Source of the DNA: JACOMS01 sp964352785
GTDB lineage: Bacteria > Pseudomonadota > Alphaproteobacteria > Caulobacterales > Maricaulaceae
Reading direction: 5' to 3'
Assembly (NCBI GenBank): GCA_964352785.1
Contig: CAYGTI010000014.1
Location: forward strand, 16,741 to 80,740
Length of the DNA stretch: 64,000 nucleotides
In this document: positions 26,199 to 35,521 of the stretch, one piece after another
Layout of the letters: the number at the start of each line of letters is the position of its first letter
Numbering within the stretch: position 1 is the first letter of the stretch
The notes under the pieces: generated by a model
Told to the model about the DNA's origin: nothing
What the model saw: the letters and a program-made list of their open reading frames with translations, nothing else
Database searches by the model: none
Made by a program: the position numbers and the translations under genes

Positions 26199-28638
26199 GA
26201 TGCACTCCTGCGCCGTGAGTCACGCGCCCGTAATACTGTAGTAAAATCGGCAATAAAACCCATGTCATCAAGAGACAAGACAAAAAGCCGATAATAGCTA
26301 AAAGGCCCATTGATCGCAGCCCCCCCATCGACGCGGTGATCATACCTCCAAAACCAATTAACGTTGTCAGCGTTGTTAAAATAGCCGCACGGCCCGTCGT
26401 GTTCATGATTGTAGTAATATCCGCATCTTCACCCTCGGTCTCAAAGCGGTGAAATATGTGAATGGCGTTATCAACAGCGATTCCGATTAATGAGGGCAAT
26501 ATCACCATATTCATAATCGAAAGAGTCGGGCCAAAGGCGCCCATGATCGCAACCGTCATTAACACTCCCATAAGAGGAGCGACTAAAATAACCCAAGTCG
26601 CGCGAAAACTACGGACAAAGATGAACACAAGTAAAGCCGTCGTCAGTGTAACCAACGAAATGGCCTTGACGGCATCACGCTTCATCAATGCAATCATTTC
26701 TACAAAAATGAAGCCTTCAGACGCGCTGTAATAGGTTTGACCATTTACGGTAACTGATGCGGCATCATCATAAAATAGGCGGGCCGTGCGGCTATCATCC
26801 ATGCTGACCGAATTATATACATACATCAAATATCCGGGTTCACTGTCAGTCCCTAAAAACGTACGGCGCAAAGCAGACGGTAAATCAGCAAGATTCAAAT
26901 CATCAATATTTAAATACCGCTTCGTCGCAGCATATTTTTCTGGGTCAAACGCCTGTAATTCATCCGCGCGTGTCTCAAGCCGGCGAATAACCTCAAGGCG
27001 GGCTTGCTGATTTTCTTGGCTCGGCACAAAATCCAGAAGACTACTGACTTTTGTAATCGTGGGAGTTTCAGTATCCGAAGCAATCAGAGCTTTGAAATAT
27101 TTATCTATCGCAACAAGCTCTTCAATGGTTTCAACAACGATAATTGCGCGGTCGTGACTATCTGAGAAGACTTTGGCGACAGACCGGGTTGCCGTTACTA
27201 ACTCAATCGGTTGCTTCGCCTCCAAGTTTTTGACGTTGCGTTCAAACTCCACTTGAGGCGCAAAAATAACACAAAACACCAAGACAAAAGCCGTTGCAAT
27301 AAGGACGGTTTTCCGGTGATTGAGCGGATTAAGGAACGGCATCGACTCGAGCTTAGGAAGCGGAGAACGCCCTATGTCACCAGCCTTCCAGCCCAGCCGT
27401 TCAAACACAATAACTAGAGCCGGGAATACTGCATACATAGAAATAAAGGTTAGCAGAATGCCCATGCCCGCGATGAGCCCAAATTCTGTAAACGCTCGAA
27501 AGTCAGTTAGCGTCAATGAGAAAAAGCCCAGCGCTGTAGTAAGCGCTGCGATCAAAGAGGCACCACCCGTATGGCGAATGACAATACCAATGGCTGTTTG
27601 CGGATCCTGCCCCGCCCGGCGCTCTTCGCGGTATCGGCTAAAATTATGAATTCCAAAATCGATACCCAAACCGAATAGAATAAGCGTTAAAAACACTGTG
27701 ATCAGGTTAAGACCACCAACAGTTTGGGTTGTCATCCCTAGAGTCCATACAATCCCAATAGACAGAGGAATCATAATCGCGGGCAGAGCAATAATGCTCC
27801 GGTATGACCAGCCGATCAGAAGCGCGATGAGTGTAATTGACGTCAACAGACCGACCTTTAGGTCTCCAATAATGGCATCAAACTGCGTCACTTTGTTGGC
27901 TATACGGCCCGCAACGCCCGGGGTTACAGCATCAAAACCCTGCAAAGCCTTGACACGCGCCACGACATCATTTGAATCGTCCACCATACGTTTTGCGTCT
28001 GTCAATGCATCCAGACCGGGCTTTGGCCAAACAACCAAAACATTTGTCAGGCCATCAGGCGACACAAAAGCGCGTTCAGATTGCGGCGACGAAGCTACAT
28101 CGGTCTTGAGTTGTTCTAAGCGGCTTTCATCAAGTTGAGTCTTAGAATTTCCTACGAGCGCATCACCGCGCAACCGGAAAGTTACATCGTTACCAAAGGC
28201 TCTTGAAAGGTGTTGTGCGACAAGTGTCGGATAAGCTTCGTTGACATCATCTTCAAGCTTGAGAAGTTCATCGAGGCCTAAAAGAAGGAGTTTGTGTTCC
28301 TCGAGTACGGACACATCTTCAGAAAACTGACTGCTCTGCACCCAATCATACCTATCAATATCGTCTTTGACTTCTTCGACGAAAACTCTTGATCGTTCAG
28401 GGTTATCTGCTGTTGCAACAATTTGTATCGATGCAAAGCTACCAGTTTTTTTAAGCGCTGAATTTAGAGTTTGTACGCTTTGCGTGCCTTGCGGCATTAA
28501 GGCCTCGAGTTGCGTTGAGACATTAATTTGGCTAGCCGATTTCACAGCCAAACCCGTCAATAAAACGGCGGCGAATAAAACTATCAAAGCCCTACGATAG
28601 ACAAATTCCGCCCATCTCTTTGCGATAAGATCAATCAC
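26185..28638 (-). CDS. RND/MMPL-superfamily exporter (HpnN-like)
   Basis: 817 aa with the twelve-segment RND layout: TM1, a large periplasmic loop, TM2-6, then the same again. Two repeats of the conserved motif are visible: GLGIDFGIHNFSRY and GIAVDNAIHIFHRF. The length and motifs match the predicted lipid-exporter branch (HpnN, MmpL-like), not the drug pumps with AcrA partners, and no adaptor gene is present. It starts at GTG 28638, overlapping the flippase stop (GTGA). It probably moves a lipid toward the outer membrane. Confidence 0.88.
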   Translation of the reverse strand: MIDLIAKRWAEFVYRRALIVLFAAVLLTGLAVKSASQINVSTQLEALMPQGTQSVQTLNSALKKTGSFASIQIVATADNPERSRVFVEEVKDDIDRYDWVQSSQFSEDVSVLEEHKLLLLGLDELLKLEDDVNEAYPTLVAQHLSRAFGNDVTFRLRGDALVGNSKTQLDESRLEQLKTDVASSPQSERAFVSPDGLTNVLVVWPKPGLDALTDAKRMVDDSNDVVARVKALQGFDAVTPGVAGRIANKVTQFDAIIGDLKVGLLTSITLIALLIGWSYRSIIALPAIMIPLSIGIVWTLGMTTQTVGGLNLITVFLTLILFGLGIDFGIHNFSRYREERRAGQDPQTAIGIVIRHTGGASLIAALTTALGFFSLTLTDFRAFTEFGLIAGMGILLTFISMYAVFPALVIVFERLGWKAGDIGRSPLPKLESMPFLNPLNHRKTVLIATAFVLVFCVIFAPQVEFERNVKNLEAKQPIELVTATRSVAKVFSDSHDRAIIVVETIEELVAIDKYFKALIASDTETPTITKVSSLLDFVPSQENQQARLEVIRRLETRADELQAFDPEKYAATKRYLNIDDLNLADLPSALRRTFLGTDSEPGYLMYVYNSVSMDDSRTARLFYDDAASVTVNGQTYYSASEGFIFVEMIALMKRDAVKAISLVTLTTALLVFIFVRSFRATWVILVAPLMGVLMTVAIMGAFGPTLSIMNMVILPSLIGIAVDNAIHIFHRFETEGEDADITTIMNTTGRAAILTTLTTLIGFGGMITASMGGLRSMGLLAIIGFLSCLLMTWVLLPILLQYYGRVTHGAGVHHVEN

Positions 28639-30113
28639 GTCGCTGTCCGTCTCGTTTTTCGTGACAAAATACGCATTAAAGCACGGTCAGATTTAGTCAT
28701 GGCAAAGGTTTTTATCACAGCGCCGAACACTATCAGAGTGATGACAATACCGCTAATGTTAATAATGGTGTCCCCGCCTGACCATTCTCGCAATATCCAG
28801 AGGCCACAGGCCATGACCAAACCAGCTAGCAAAGGAACAATGTAAGACGTGCTGATTACAGATATATCAAGATGACGTTTAAGCATAATAATCCGCCCCA
28901 AAGCCAAGCAAGTCATGGTAATCAAGAAGCCTATCGCTGCCCCTTCCACGCCCCACACAAAAGACAGAGTTGAAATCGATACAATCTCTATGACCAGCGC
29001 TAAAACCAACAGCGTCGGCGGAATTAGAGGGCGGGCATAAACAAGTGGCGTCTCTATACTCAGGAATGTCCCATCAATAAGCTCAGCGACTAAAATCACA
29101 CACAAAATAATCGCGCCAGCACGAAACTCACTTCCAAAAATTGTCATGACTATATCACTGAAAATCATCATTGGAATGGTTAGACCAATCTGAAAAATAA
29201 ATATCCAGCGGCAAACGCTTATCAAGTTTATCCTAATTTGATCTGTGTTTTTTTGGTTGTGAAGTCTCGCCATAACAGGAGATAACATGGGTTCGAAGAG
29301 CGCGGCTGTTTTTTGCGGTATCGTCACAACTTGCTGGGCCATATAATATAGCCCGACCGCGCTAGGGCCAACAAAAGCACTCAAGACGATAAGGTCAAGA
29401 CGGCGAACCGACATAACGCCAATGTTTGTGATGCCGACAGGAAGGCTATGCTTGATGATTTCCGGCCAGTTTCGAACAGACGGTGAGGAGGACATGAGAG
29501 TACGCACTCCCACAACTCTTACAAGACCAAATAAAGCACACAAACAGGCTGCGCACACGGATCCTGCATAAGCCAATATCAATCCATGATCCGTTTGGCC
29601 TATTAACCAAAGCAGACCGGCCAAACCTAAAAATGTCCAAGGCTCGATGATACAACGAGACCAGACATCCCACCTTATAATACGCTTAAATTTGACGGCA
29701 GATAAAGAGACCTCGGTGATAACAATGGCGGGTACAGCCACAAATAAAAAAGGCAGTAAATAACGCGCATCAGGAAACATTTGCCACCATACAAGGCACA
29801 AAAAAGAACTAACAAAAAACCCAACCAAGGTCACCAAGGATAGAGCCTCCATCATGCGGCGCTCTGTTGATCGGCCACGTTCTGATTCAAAACTGAGCAT
29901 ATCCAGTAAGCTACGCTTCAAGCCTAAAACACATACCGCTGCTGCAATCTCTGATATTGCAGCCACCTGCCCCAAGTGACCGATAGCCTCCAGACCAAAA
30001 GCGCGCCCCGCAAAAACCATCAAAATAGCGCGCGCAACAAGACGCCCGCCAAAACCAAAGAAAGAGGCAATAACGCCTCTTACAATATCTCTTATGTCAT
30101 TCAGGGCACTCAT
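28635..30113 (-). CDS. MOP-superfamily flippase (Wzx/MurJ-like)
   Basis: 492 aa, almost entirely hydrophobic, with about 12-14 transmembrane helices and the general look of polysaccharide/oligosaccharide flippases (FGFGGRLVARAILMVFAGRAFG at the start, LPVGITNIGVMSVRRLD, VGLYYMAQQVVTIPQ). Such proteins flip lipid-linked substrates across the inner membrane. It overlaps the CDP-alcohol phosphotransferase (ATGA) and the RND gene (GTGA), so it is best explained as flipping the product of that pathway. Confidence 0.85.
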   Translation of the reverse strand: MSALNDIRDIVRGVIASFFGFGGRLVARAILMVFAGRAFGLEAIGHLGQVAAISEIAAAVCVLGLKRSLLDMLSFESERGRSTERRMMEALSLVTLVGFFVSSFLCLVWWQMFPDARYLLPFLFVAVPAIVITEVSLSAVKFKRIIRWDVWSRCIIEPWTFLGLAGLLWLIGQTDHGLILAYAGSVCAACLCALFGLVRVVGVRTLMSSSPSVRNWPEIIKHSLPVGITNIGVMSVRRLDLIVLSAFVGPSAVGLYYMAQQVVTIPQKTAALFEPMLSPVMARLHNQKNTDQIRINLISVCRWIFIFQIGLTIPMMIFSDIVMTIFGSEFRAGAIILCVILVAELIDGTFLSIETPLVYARPLIPPTLLVLALVIEIVSISTLSFVWGVEGAAIGFLITMTCLALGRIIMLKRHLDISVISTSYIVPLLAGLVMACGLWILREWSGGDTIINISGIVITLIVFGAVIKTFAMTKSDRALMRILSRKTRRTAT

Positions 30114-31012
30114 GTGCCGGATAGCTCGCCGTTAAACTCTACTACCGATATCTTTTTCTCGACGTGGCGCTCAAAAATAGTGAGCGCAACAACAACAACA
30201 TTAAGAACGATAACTTCGTAAATAAAATAGAGCTTGGGTTGCCCCATAAACGCCATGACGGCGATCATTATCGTTCTATTGTTTGCGTTCAAAAGTGCCC
30301 AAGCACGAACAATAATACCCGTTTGAGCAATATAGGCTTGAACATCTTGCCGAGCTACACCCTGTTCGCGCATGCGCACAATGACCGCATCAAGCGGACT
30401 GCAGCCCCCAGAAACCAATCTTTGTGTGGCATCATATAGCCGGGCGAGTCCAGATGATTTACTGTCTGTATCAACCAAGCGCGCACTAACGTCGCCGCGC
30501 TCCAAGCCCTTCATACGGCGTTGATACTTTTGTCGGCGTTCTTCATATCCAGCCGCTTGAACAGCGTGGCTAAGAGCCGCCGCTAGTCCCCAGAACCAAA
30601 TAGTCGAAGATCCTCCCACTTTAATGAGATATAACGCAAATGCTATATAGACGGCACCAAAAACGATATGATCGCACATGCCGTCAATTATGCGGCCAAA
30701 AGCGCTGCTTGTTCCCGTAGCGCGCGCGACGCGGCCATCCGCGCCGTCAAAAACGTGCCAGAGAAACATACAAAAAAAGCCAGCCACGACATAACCGATA
30801 TGATCTTGGTAATAGTAAAAGGCGGCGGCGGCCAGCCCTGCGCCGAGGCCTAAAAAGGAAATAATATTCGCGCTGACGCCATTCTTGATTGCAAACCTCT
30901 CCACCACCGATGAAGCCGGGTGGACAGCATAGCGGTTTGAAAGCTCTTCAATAGATAAAGGGCGGCCATAGTCTTGGCCGCCACTCGTTTCACCGGATGT
31001 TATCTCCGACAT
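30110..31012 (-). CDS. CDP-alcohol phosphotransferase family enzyme
   Basis: 300 aa. After a soluble N-terminal tail of about 45 residues come about six membrane segments and the full CDP-alcohol phosphotransferase signature: D89xxD92GxxAR, then G106xxxD110xxxD114, which binds two metal ions and the CDP moiety. With an inositol-phosphate synthase upstream and an inositol-phosphate cytidylyltransferase in the same operon, it probably transfers phosphoinositol from CDP-inositol to a membrane alcohol. A PI-synthase-type reaction from CDP-diacylglycerol is the alternative. The start lies 15 bp after the end of the upstream gene. Confidence 0.87.
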   Translation of the reverse strand: MSEITSGETSGGQDYGRPLSIEELSNRYAVHPASSVVERFAIKNGVSANIISFLGLGAGLAAAAFYYYQDHIGYVVAGFFCMFLWHVFDGADGRVARATGTSSAFGRIIDGMCDHIVFGAVYIAFALYLIKVGGSSTIWFWGLAAALSHAVQAAGYEERRQKYQRRMKGLERGDVSARLVDTDSKSSGLARLYDATQRLVSGGCSPLDAVIVRMREQGVARQDVQAYIAQTGIIVRAWALLNANNRTIMIAVMAFMGQPKLYFIYEVIVLNVVVVALTIFERHVEKKISVVEFNGELSGT

Positions 31013-31027
31013 TATAAGTAACTCTGC

Positions 31028-32182
31028 TTAGCTAACGCGGACGGGCTTTGCTGCCGTATTGATAACTTCAACATTGTCACCATCGATGAAGCTTTCCGTC
31101 AACTGGTAAGCCACCTCGTCAGTGTACTGAACCGGTGGGTGCTTACAAAAGAAGGCTGACGGCGCAGCAATTGGGCCAGATATTTTACGATCTAAAGCCA
31201 CCTTCGCGCAGCGAATCATATCTATAGCTACACCTGCCGAGTTTGGAGAATCTTCCACGGAAAGACGAAGCTCTAAGTTCATTGGGACATCACCGAAGAG
31301 ACGGCCTTCCATACGAATGAAACAGATTTTATTATCGTTTTGCCACGCGACGTAATCACTTGGACCCACATGAATATTATCATCTTCCAAACGTTCAGCG
31401 GCAACAGCTTGCACGGCTTCGGTTTTAGATTCCTTTTTTGACTCCAAACGCATTTGATTTTTCATGTTTAAGAAGTCTGTATTACCGCCCGTATTGAGCT
31501 GATATGTACGGTCGATTGGAACGCCGCGCTTATGGAACAAGTCGGTCAGTACACGGTGAACAATCGTCGCCCCAAGTTGCGCTTTGATGTCATCGCCAAT
31601 AATAGGTAAACCAGCTTGGGTGAAACGTTCTGCCCACACTGGGTTACTTGCGATAAACACAGGGATATTGTTTACAAACGCTACGCCAGCTTCGAGCGCA
31701 CATTCCGCATAAAACTCGGTCGCTTTTTGACTGCCAACGGGCAGATAGTTCATCAGAACGTCTGTTTTGCTATCTTTAAGAATTTTTACAACATCATCTT
31801 TATTAGGCTCAGTCGTTTGAAGCGGTAAAAAGCGGCGATCATCAGCATAACCTGCCATATGATCGGAATAACCATCGAGCGTTTTACCCATATGAACGAT
31901 GGCTCCCGTTTCAGGGATATCTGCTTGAAAAATTTTAGTACAATTAGGTTTTTCGAAAATCGCCTCAGAGACATCTTTGCCAACTTTGCGGCGATCGATA
32001 TCAAATGCAGCTACAATCTTAACGTCGCGGCTGTGATAGCCGCCAACAGTTTCATGCATCAAGCCTGCAGAGTCCGCTGCATTTTTGTTACCATAATAAT
32101 ATATGCCCTGTACAAGAGAACTGGCACAGTTACCGACACCGACAATGGCAACATTGATTGTTTTTTCTGTTTTTGCTTGCAT
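31028..32182 (-). CDS. ino1: Inositol-3-phosphate synthase (actinobacterial Ino1 type)
   Basis: Converts glucose-6-phosphate to 1L-myo-inositol-1-phosphate (also named inositol-3-phosphate) using NAD+. 384 aa, close to the mycobacterial Ino1 (about 367). The Rossmann motif VAIVGVGNCASSL, AAFDIDRRKVG, MNYLPVGS, NNIPVFIASNPVWA, PIIGDDIKAQLGAT, QLNTGGNTDFLNM and SPNSAGVAIDMIR all follow that family closely. ATG 32182 has GAGG upstream. It heads the five-gene operon and supplies the inositol phosphate. Confidence 0.94.
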   Translation of the reverse strand: MQAKTEKTINVAIVGVGNCASSLVQGIYYYGNKNAADSAGLMHETVGGYHSRDVKIVAAFDIDRRKVGKDVSEAIFEKPNCTKIFQADIPETGAIVHMGKTLDGYSDHMAGYADDRRFLPLQTTEPNKDDVVKILKDSKTDVLMNYLPVGSQKATEFYAECALEAGVAFVNNIPVFIASNPVWAERFTQAGLPIIGDDIKAQLGATIVHRVLTDLFHKRGVPIDRTYQLNTGGNTDFLNMKNQMRLESKKESKTEAVQAVAAERLEDDNIHVGPSDYVAWQNDNKICFIRMEGRLFGDVPMNLELRLSVEDSPNSAGVAIDMIRCAKVALDRKISGPIAAPSAFFCKHPPVQYTDEVAYQLTESFIDGDNVEVINTAAKPVRVS

Positions 32183-32339
32183 GAATTGTCCCCTCACAGC
32201 AATCTTTTTTTCGTGTTGTGTCCAGACTGACCCCAGCCCGATTAAAACGCTTTCGTATCAAACGACAGGCCATAATGCCTTTTTTTACAAATTCATAGAG
32301 ACTATATTCTCATAAACGCGTAAAATTGACGTCCAAGTC

Positions 32340-33170
32340 TTATTTTTTACGGCCACCAAGAATATCACCGGCAGAATAAAGCGTTATTTCAACGTCCGCA
32401 CCCTTGTTCGGCACCGTAAAAACGGCTTCTTCGTACTCAGGAGACTTCATTCCAAACTTGGGATCTCCTGACATTCCGAAATGCTCCTTGGGAATACCCA
32501 AAAAGTTTTTATCAAATTCTTTGTTACCATTTTTGTCGTGGTATATCGCGATAGCGTAATCTCCGGGCTTTTTCAGTGGCATACAAAACTTTGTGTCCCC
32601 TTCAGATGCAGATTTCCGGACACGTAAAACCACCTTGTCCCATACTAAAAAGTTTTCTTTGATATCATCGTGCAGATCAGCAACAATTGTACCCTCGGAT
32701 GAATTGACATTTTTAACCGTCACATCGATGTCAAGTTCCCCGCGGTCACAAGATTTTGGATTCTCGATAATTGGCACACCAGCAATGATCTCCACAAACT
32801 GATCACTGATATCTCTGGGATATTTCGGTGTATCAGGTTTCGGTTCAGGGTCAGAAAGACTTGAGGATTTTCCGCTTTTAAGTTTAGAAGGCGTTTCAGT
32901 TGTTGAATTATTTCCTACAGCCACACCTGCCTCATTGAAGCTTCGAGCTGCGGACAACGCCATATCGGTAGGTTTGGCGTTAACACGCGCAATTGTTTCA
33001 GCGTCATACAGAATGACTTCATAATCACCTTTAGAGTAGTCTCGCTTGATCGCAGTCGATCCAACAGCATCATCTTGCGCCGCAGATAAAGGCGAAAAAA
33101 GAAAGGTGCCACTCAGCAGCAAGTTAGAAATTTTTAATCTAAGCATAGGGTTATTATTTTTGTATGACAT
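32340..33170 (-). CDS. Secreted DUF2141-domain protein
   Basis: 276 aa. A signal peptide (about residues 1-31) is followed by a low-complexity Ser/Lys/Pro linker (about 85-115) and a C-terminal DUF2141 domain with GTIVADLHDD, YAIAIYHDKNGNKEFDKNFLGIPKE and FGMSGDPKFG. DUF2141 is a small domain of unknown function often exported to the periplasm. ATG 33170 is used; an internal ATG at 33146 is equally possible and neither has a clear ribosome-binding site. It is separate from the ino1 operon by 157 bp. Confidence 0.78.
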   Translation of the reverse strand: MSYKNNNPMLRLKISNLLLSGTFLFSPLSAAQDDAVGSTAIKRDYSKGDYEVILYDAETIARVNAKPTDMALSAARSFNEAGVAVGNNSTTETPSKLKSGKSSSLSDPEPKPDTPKYPRDISDQFVEIIAGVPIIENPKSCDRGELDIDVTVKNVNSSEGTIVADLHDDIKENFLVWDKVVLRVRKSASEGDTKFCMPLKKPGDYAIAIYHDKNGNKEFDKNFLGIPKEHFGMSGDPKFGMKSPEYEEAVFTVPNKGADVEITLYSAGDILGGRKK

Positions 33171-33420
33171 TCAAGTTATGAGACCTGTGTTTTATAATTC
33201 CGGCGTTCCTAGCAATATAATTACTAACTCACAAGAAAAGACCTCAGAGACAAGCTCTTACCACTTATAGCTGATGTGATCCTGAGTGGCTCGCGTCACA
33301 GAGTTATTTAATATAGAGAAAACATATATTTATAGCGATTTATACTCTATCAAAAACAGCGTATTGACTTTCCTTACCCTCACAATCGTTCTTTCTATCC
33401 AATTTGTCATAAAGACACAA

Positions 33421-33449
33421 TTGACTACAACTGTAATCAATTATAAGAT
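33421..33449 (+). promoter_or_regulatory. Promoter of the blaI-M56 pair
   Basis: TTGACT (33421-33426), 17-bp spacer, TAAGAT (33444-33449). The first BlaI box lies between the two hexamers and the second overlaps the predicted start of transcription, so repression by the BlaI-like protein is expected. Confidence 0.55.
33423..33438. promoter_or_regulatory. BlaI/MecI-type operator 1
   Basis: GACTACAACTGTAATC contains TACA-AC-TGTA, the half-site arrangement recognised by BlaI/MecI repressors. Its centre is 24 bp from that of operator 2. Confidence 0.7.
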
Positions 33450-33462
33450 TACATATGTAATC
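33447..33462. promoter_or_regulatory. BlaI/MecI-type operator 2 (perfect palindrome)
   Basis: GATTACATATGTAATC is a perfect 16-bp palindrome with the TACA-N2-TGTA core. It lies 16 bp before the ATG of the BlaI-like gene and is very close to known BlaI boxes. Confidence 0.8.
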
Positions 33463-33478
33463 AGGATAAAAATCGCAA

Positions 33479-33847
33479 ATGAATAAACGTATCTCGCAAG
33501 CAGAACTAAGTGTCATGGAAGTTCTTTGGACACACAGCCCCATGGCAGCAAGTGACATTGCTGATAAGCTCGAGACAACATCCGACTGGAACATTCGTAC
33601 TGTTAAAACCTTGCTTTCACGTCTTGTCGCAAAAAACGCTATCGAAACCATTCAGGACGGACGCCGCTATTTGTACACGCCGCTCGTAACAAAAAACAGT
33701 TATGCGTCACGTGCGGCGCGAAAATTATCAGACCGCCTGTTTGGCGGGCGCGCCGCTCCATTAGTCGCCCATCTCGCCGAGAGCGGCGGCCTGACAGACG
33801 AAGACATTGCAGACTTGGAAGCCCTACTTGCAAAGCTAAAGAAATGA
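33479..33847 (+). CDS. BlaI/MecI/CopY-family transcriptional repressor
   Basis: 122 aa, a dimeric winged-helix repressor (ISQAELSVMEVLWTHSPMAASDI, WNIRTVKTLLSRLVAKNAI, RRYLYTPLVTK). In the known systems the repressor is cleaved after a membrane peptidase senses a signal. Here the next gene, overlapped by ATGA, encodes such an M56 peptidase. Two BlaI boxes lie immediately upstream, so autoregulation is likely. Confidence 0.93.
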   Translation: MNKRISQAELSVMEVLWTHSPMAASDIADKLETTSDWNIRTVKTLLSRLVAKNAIETIQDGRRYLYTPLVTKNSYASRAARKLSDRLFGGRAAPLVAHLAESGGLTDEDIADLEALLAKLKK

Positions 33848-35469
33848 CGTCGCTTAGCCTGGCATCATGGGCTCTGGAAACAGGCCTCGCAATCACTCTA
33901 TTGATCGGGATTATACTGCTCATTCGGCGGTCCTTTGCAAAGCATTTCGGTGCTTGCGCCGCATATGCTCTCTGGCTTCTCCCCGTGGTGAGGATGTGTC
34001 TTCCACCGATTATCTTGCCCGTCCTGAAACCCCTACCAAAGGCAACTATTGACAACGCTCTAATATCAGAACCGTACCTTTTCACCTCAACGGATATTAC
34101 AGCCATCACCCTAACAGCCTCGCATAATTGGGCGGAGCTCGTCATAGGACTTTGGCTCAGCGTGGCGGTCGTGTGGGTTTTGCGTGAAGTTTTCCGCCAG
34201 TACACCTACACTCAAGACCTTATAGAGTGCAGTACTGCGCTAAAACCGTCTATGGACAGCATAGTCTTGCGGGCGTTCAAAACCGCTCAGTTAAGTACTT
34301 TGCCTGATATTCGTATTTCGCAAACACAGACTGGCCCGCTTGTCACAGGTCTCTTTAAGCCGTTGATCATTCTACCAAAAAACTTTCAAACACATTTTGA
34401 TACGCAGCAACAATATTTCTCCCTGCTGCACGAAATGATGCACATCAAACGCAAAGATATTTGGGCCGCAGGCGGAATGATTATGTTCCGCGCAGTCAAT
34501 TGGCCGAACCCTCTTATTCATTTTGCGGCGCAAAAATTCAGGATCGACCAAGAAGCCGCGTGTGATGCTTCTGTTTTAAAAAAGATCGGGACACGCGGGC
34601 AAACACATGACTATGCCCAAACACTTATTCATGCAGCCCACATTGCAGTCCACCCCAAACAAGCGGCCCCACTAGGCCTAACTATTTATCATCCCTTAAA
34701 GGAGAGACTTATGATGATGACACACAAAAGACCCCCAACCAGCCACAAGGCTAGGCTATCAGCAGGCGCAGTTATATTAGCGGCTGCCGCACTGACCGCC
34801 CCGATTACGCTGGCCTCAGGACCAAGCGAGCCAGAAATGGCCGGAGCGCATGAGACCACAAGCACAGCGAAAAAAGTTATTAAATGGGTGCAAGATACTA
34901 ATGGTGTGAAAACAGAAAAACACTATGAAATTCTCGAAAAAGACGGCGTCACCAAAGCTTATAGCGTTGCCGCAGATGGCAGCAAGACCGAGGTGGATAT
35001 CGAGTCGATAGATATTAAAGGGCAAGTCGATATGCTGAATATGGGCGATATGGGCGAAGACATGAGCGTTTTTGTCCTCAAGGACGGCGATGTCGACAAC
35101 GTCAAGAAGAAAATTAGGATCATCACTCAAAACGGTCAGCATTCAGAGCATGATATTGAAACCCTTATTGGCGAGCGCGGCGAGGCAAGGAGCGTGTTTA
35201 TAAAAAAACTAAAAGATGGCGATATAGACGTAGATACAAACGTCAAAGTTTTCAAGTTTTCATCCTCAGATGACATCGACTTTCAATTTGATTCAAATAG
35301 TCACATGATAGGCGGCTCACATACCAGCGCTATGGTGACGGCGGCAAGCGGACTTTTAGACGGAGTGGACGCCTCCGAATTATCAGATAAAACGCGGCGT
35401 AAACTCGAAAAAGCTCGCAAAGCCCTTAAAGAAGCTCAGAACGCTATAGACGCCGAGACTGAAAAATAA
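33844..35469 (+). CDS. BlaR1/MecR1-like M56 membrane metallopeptidase with acidic C-terminal domain
   Basis: 541 aa. Four N-terminal membrane segments enclose the zinc peptidase core with HEMMH at residues 196-200 (HExxH) and DQEAACD as the third-ligand region. After a further membrane segment (about 310-325) comes an Asp/Lys-rich domain of about 200 residues with repeated DGD/DVD/DID turns. It is not the penicillin-binding sensor domain of BlaR1, so the signal is probably not a beta-lactam. Coupled to the BlaI-like gene. Confidence 0.87.
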   Translation: MTSLSLASWALETGLAITLLIGIILLIRRSFAKHFGACAAYALWLLPVVRMCLPPIILPVLKPLPKATIDNALISEPYLFTSTDITAITLTASHNWAELVIGLWLSVAVVWVLREVFRQYTYTQDLIECSTALKPSMDSIVLRAFKTAQLSTLPDIRISQTQTGPLVTGLFKPLIILPKNFQTHFDTQQQYFSLLHEMMHIKRKDIWAAGGMIMFRAVNWPNPLIHFAAQKFRIDQEAACDASVLKKIGTRGQTHDYAQTLIHAAHIAVHPKQAAPLGLTIYHPLKERLMMMTHKRPPTSHKARLSAGAVILAAAALTAPITLASGPSEPEMAGAHETTSTAKKVIKWVQDTNGVKTEKHYEILEKDGVTKAYSVAADGSKTEVDIESIDIKGQVDMLNMGDMGEDMSVFVLKDGDVDNVKKKIRIITQNGQHSEHDIETLIGERGEARSVFIKKLKDGDIDVDTNVKVFKFSSSDDIDFQFDSNSHMIGGSHTSAMVTAASGLLDGVDASELSDKTRRKLEKARKALKEAQNAIDAETEK

Positions 35470-35493
35470 TTATCACCAGATAAGTTTACAAAG

Positions 35494-35521
35494 AAAGCGT
35501 CGGCAAGTTCGGCGCTTTTAT
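35494..35521. terminator. Bidirectional terminator between M56 peptidase and osmC genes
   Basis: AAAGCGTCGG and TCGGCGCTTT form a stem of ten pairs, two of them G-U, around CAAGT. The plus-strand tail is TTTTATGTTTT and the minus-strand tail is TTTCTTTG. It overlaps the stop codon of the convergent osmC-like gene. Confidence 0.7.

Larger units (their letters stand above)
33171..33478. other. Divergent intergenic region of 308 bp
   Basis: AT-rich region between the DUF2141 gene and the blaI-like gene. I see no gene in it. Its last 60 bp hold a promoter and the two BlaI boxes listed separately; the rest shows nothing I can support. Confidence 0.7.

Noticed and set aside
33639..34205. Minus-strand open frame of 188 codons opposite blaI and the M56 gene
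   Set aside because: It is a shadow of two well-supported genes on the plus strand and has an Arg/Ser-rich composition typical of a wrong frame.
33479..35469. Beta-lactam resistance locus
   Set aside because: No beta-lactamase or penicillin-binding domain is present; only the BlaI/M56 signalling type is shared.
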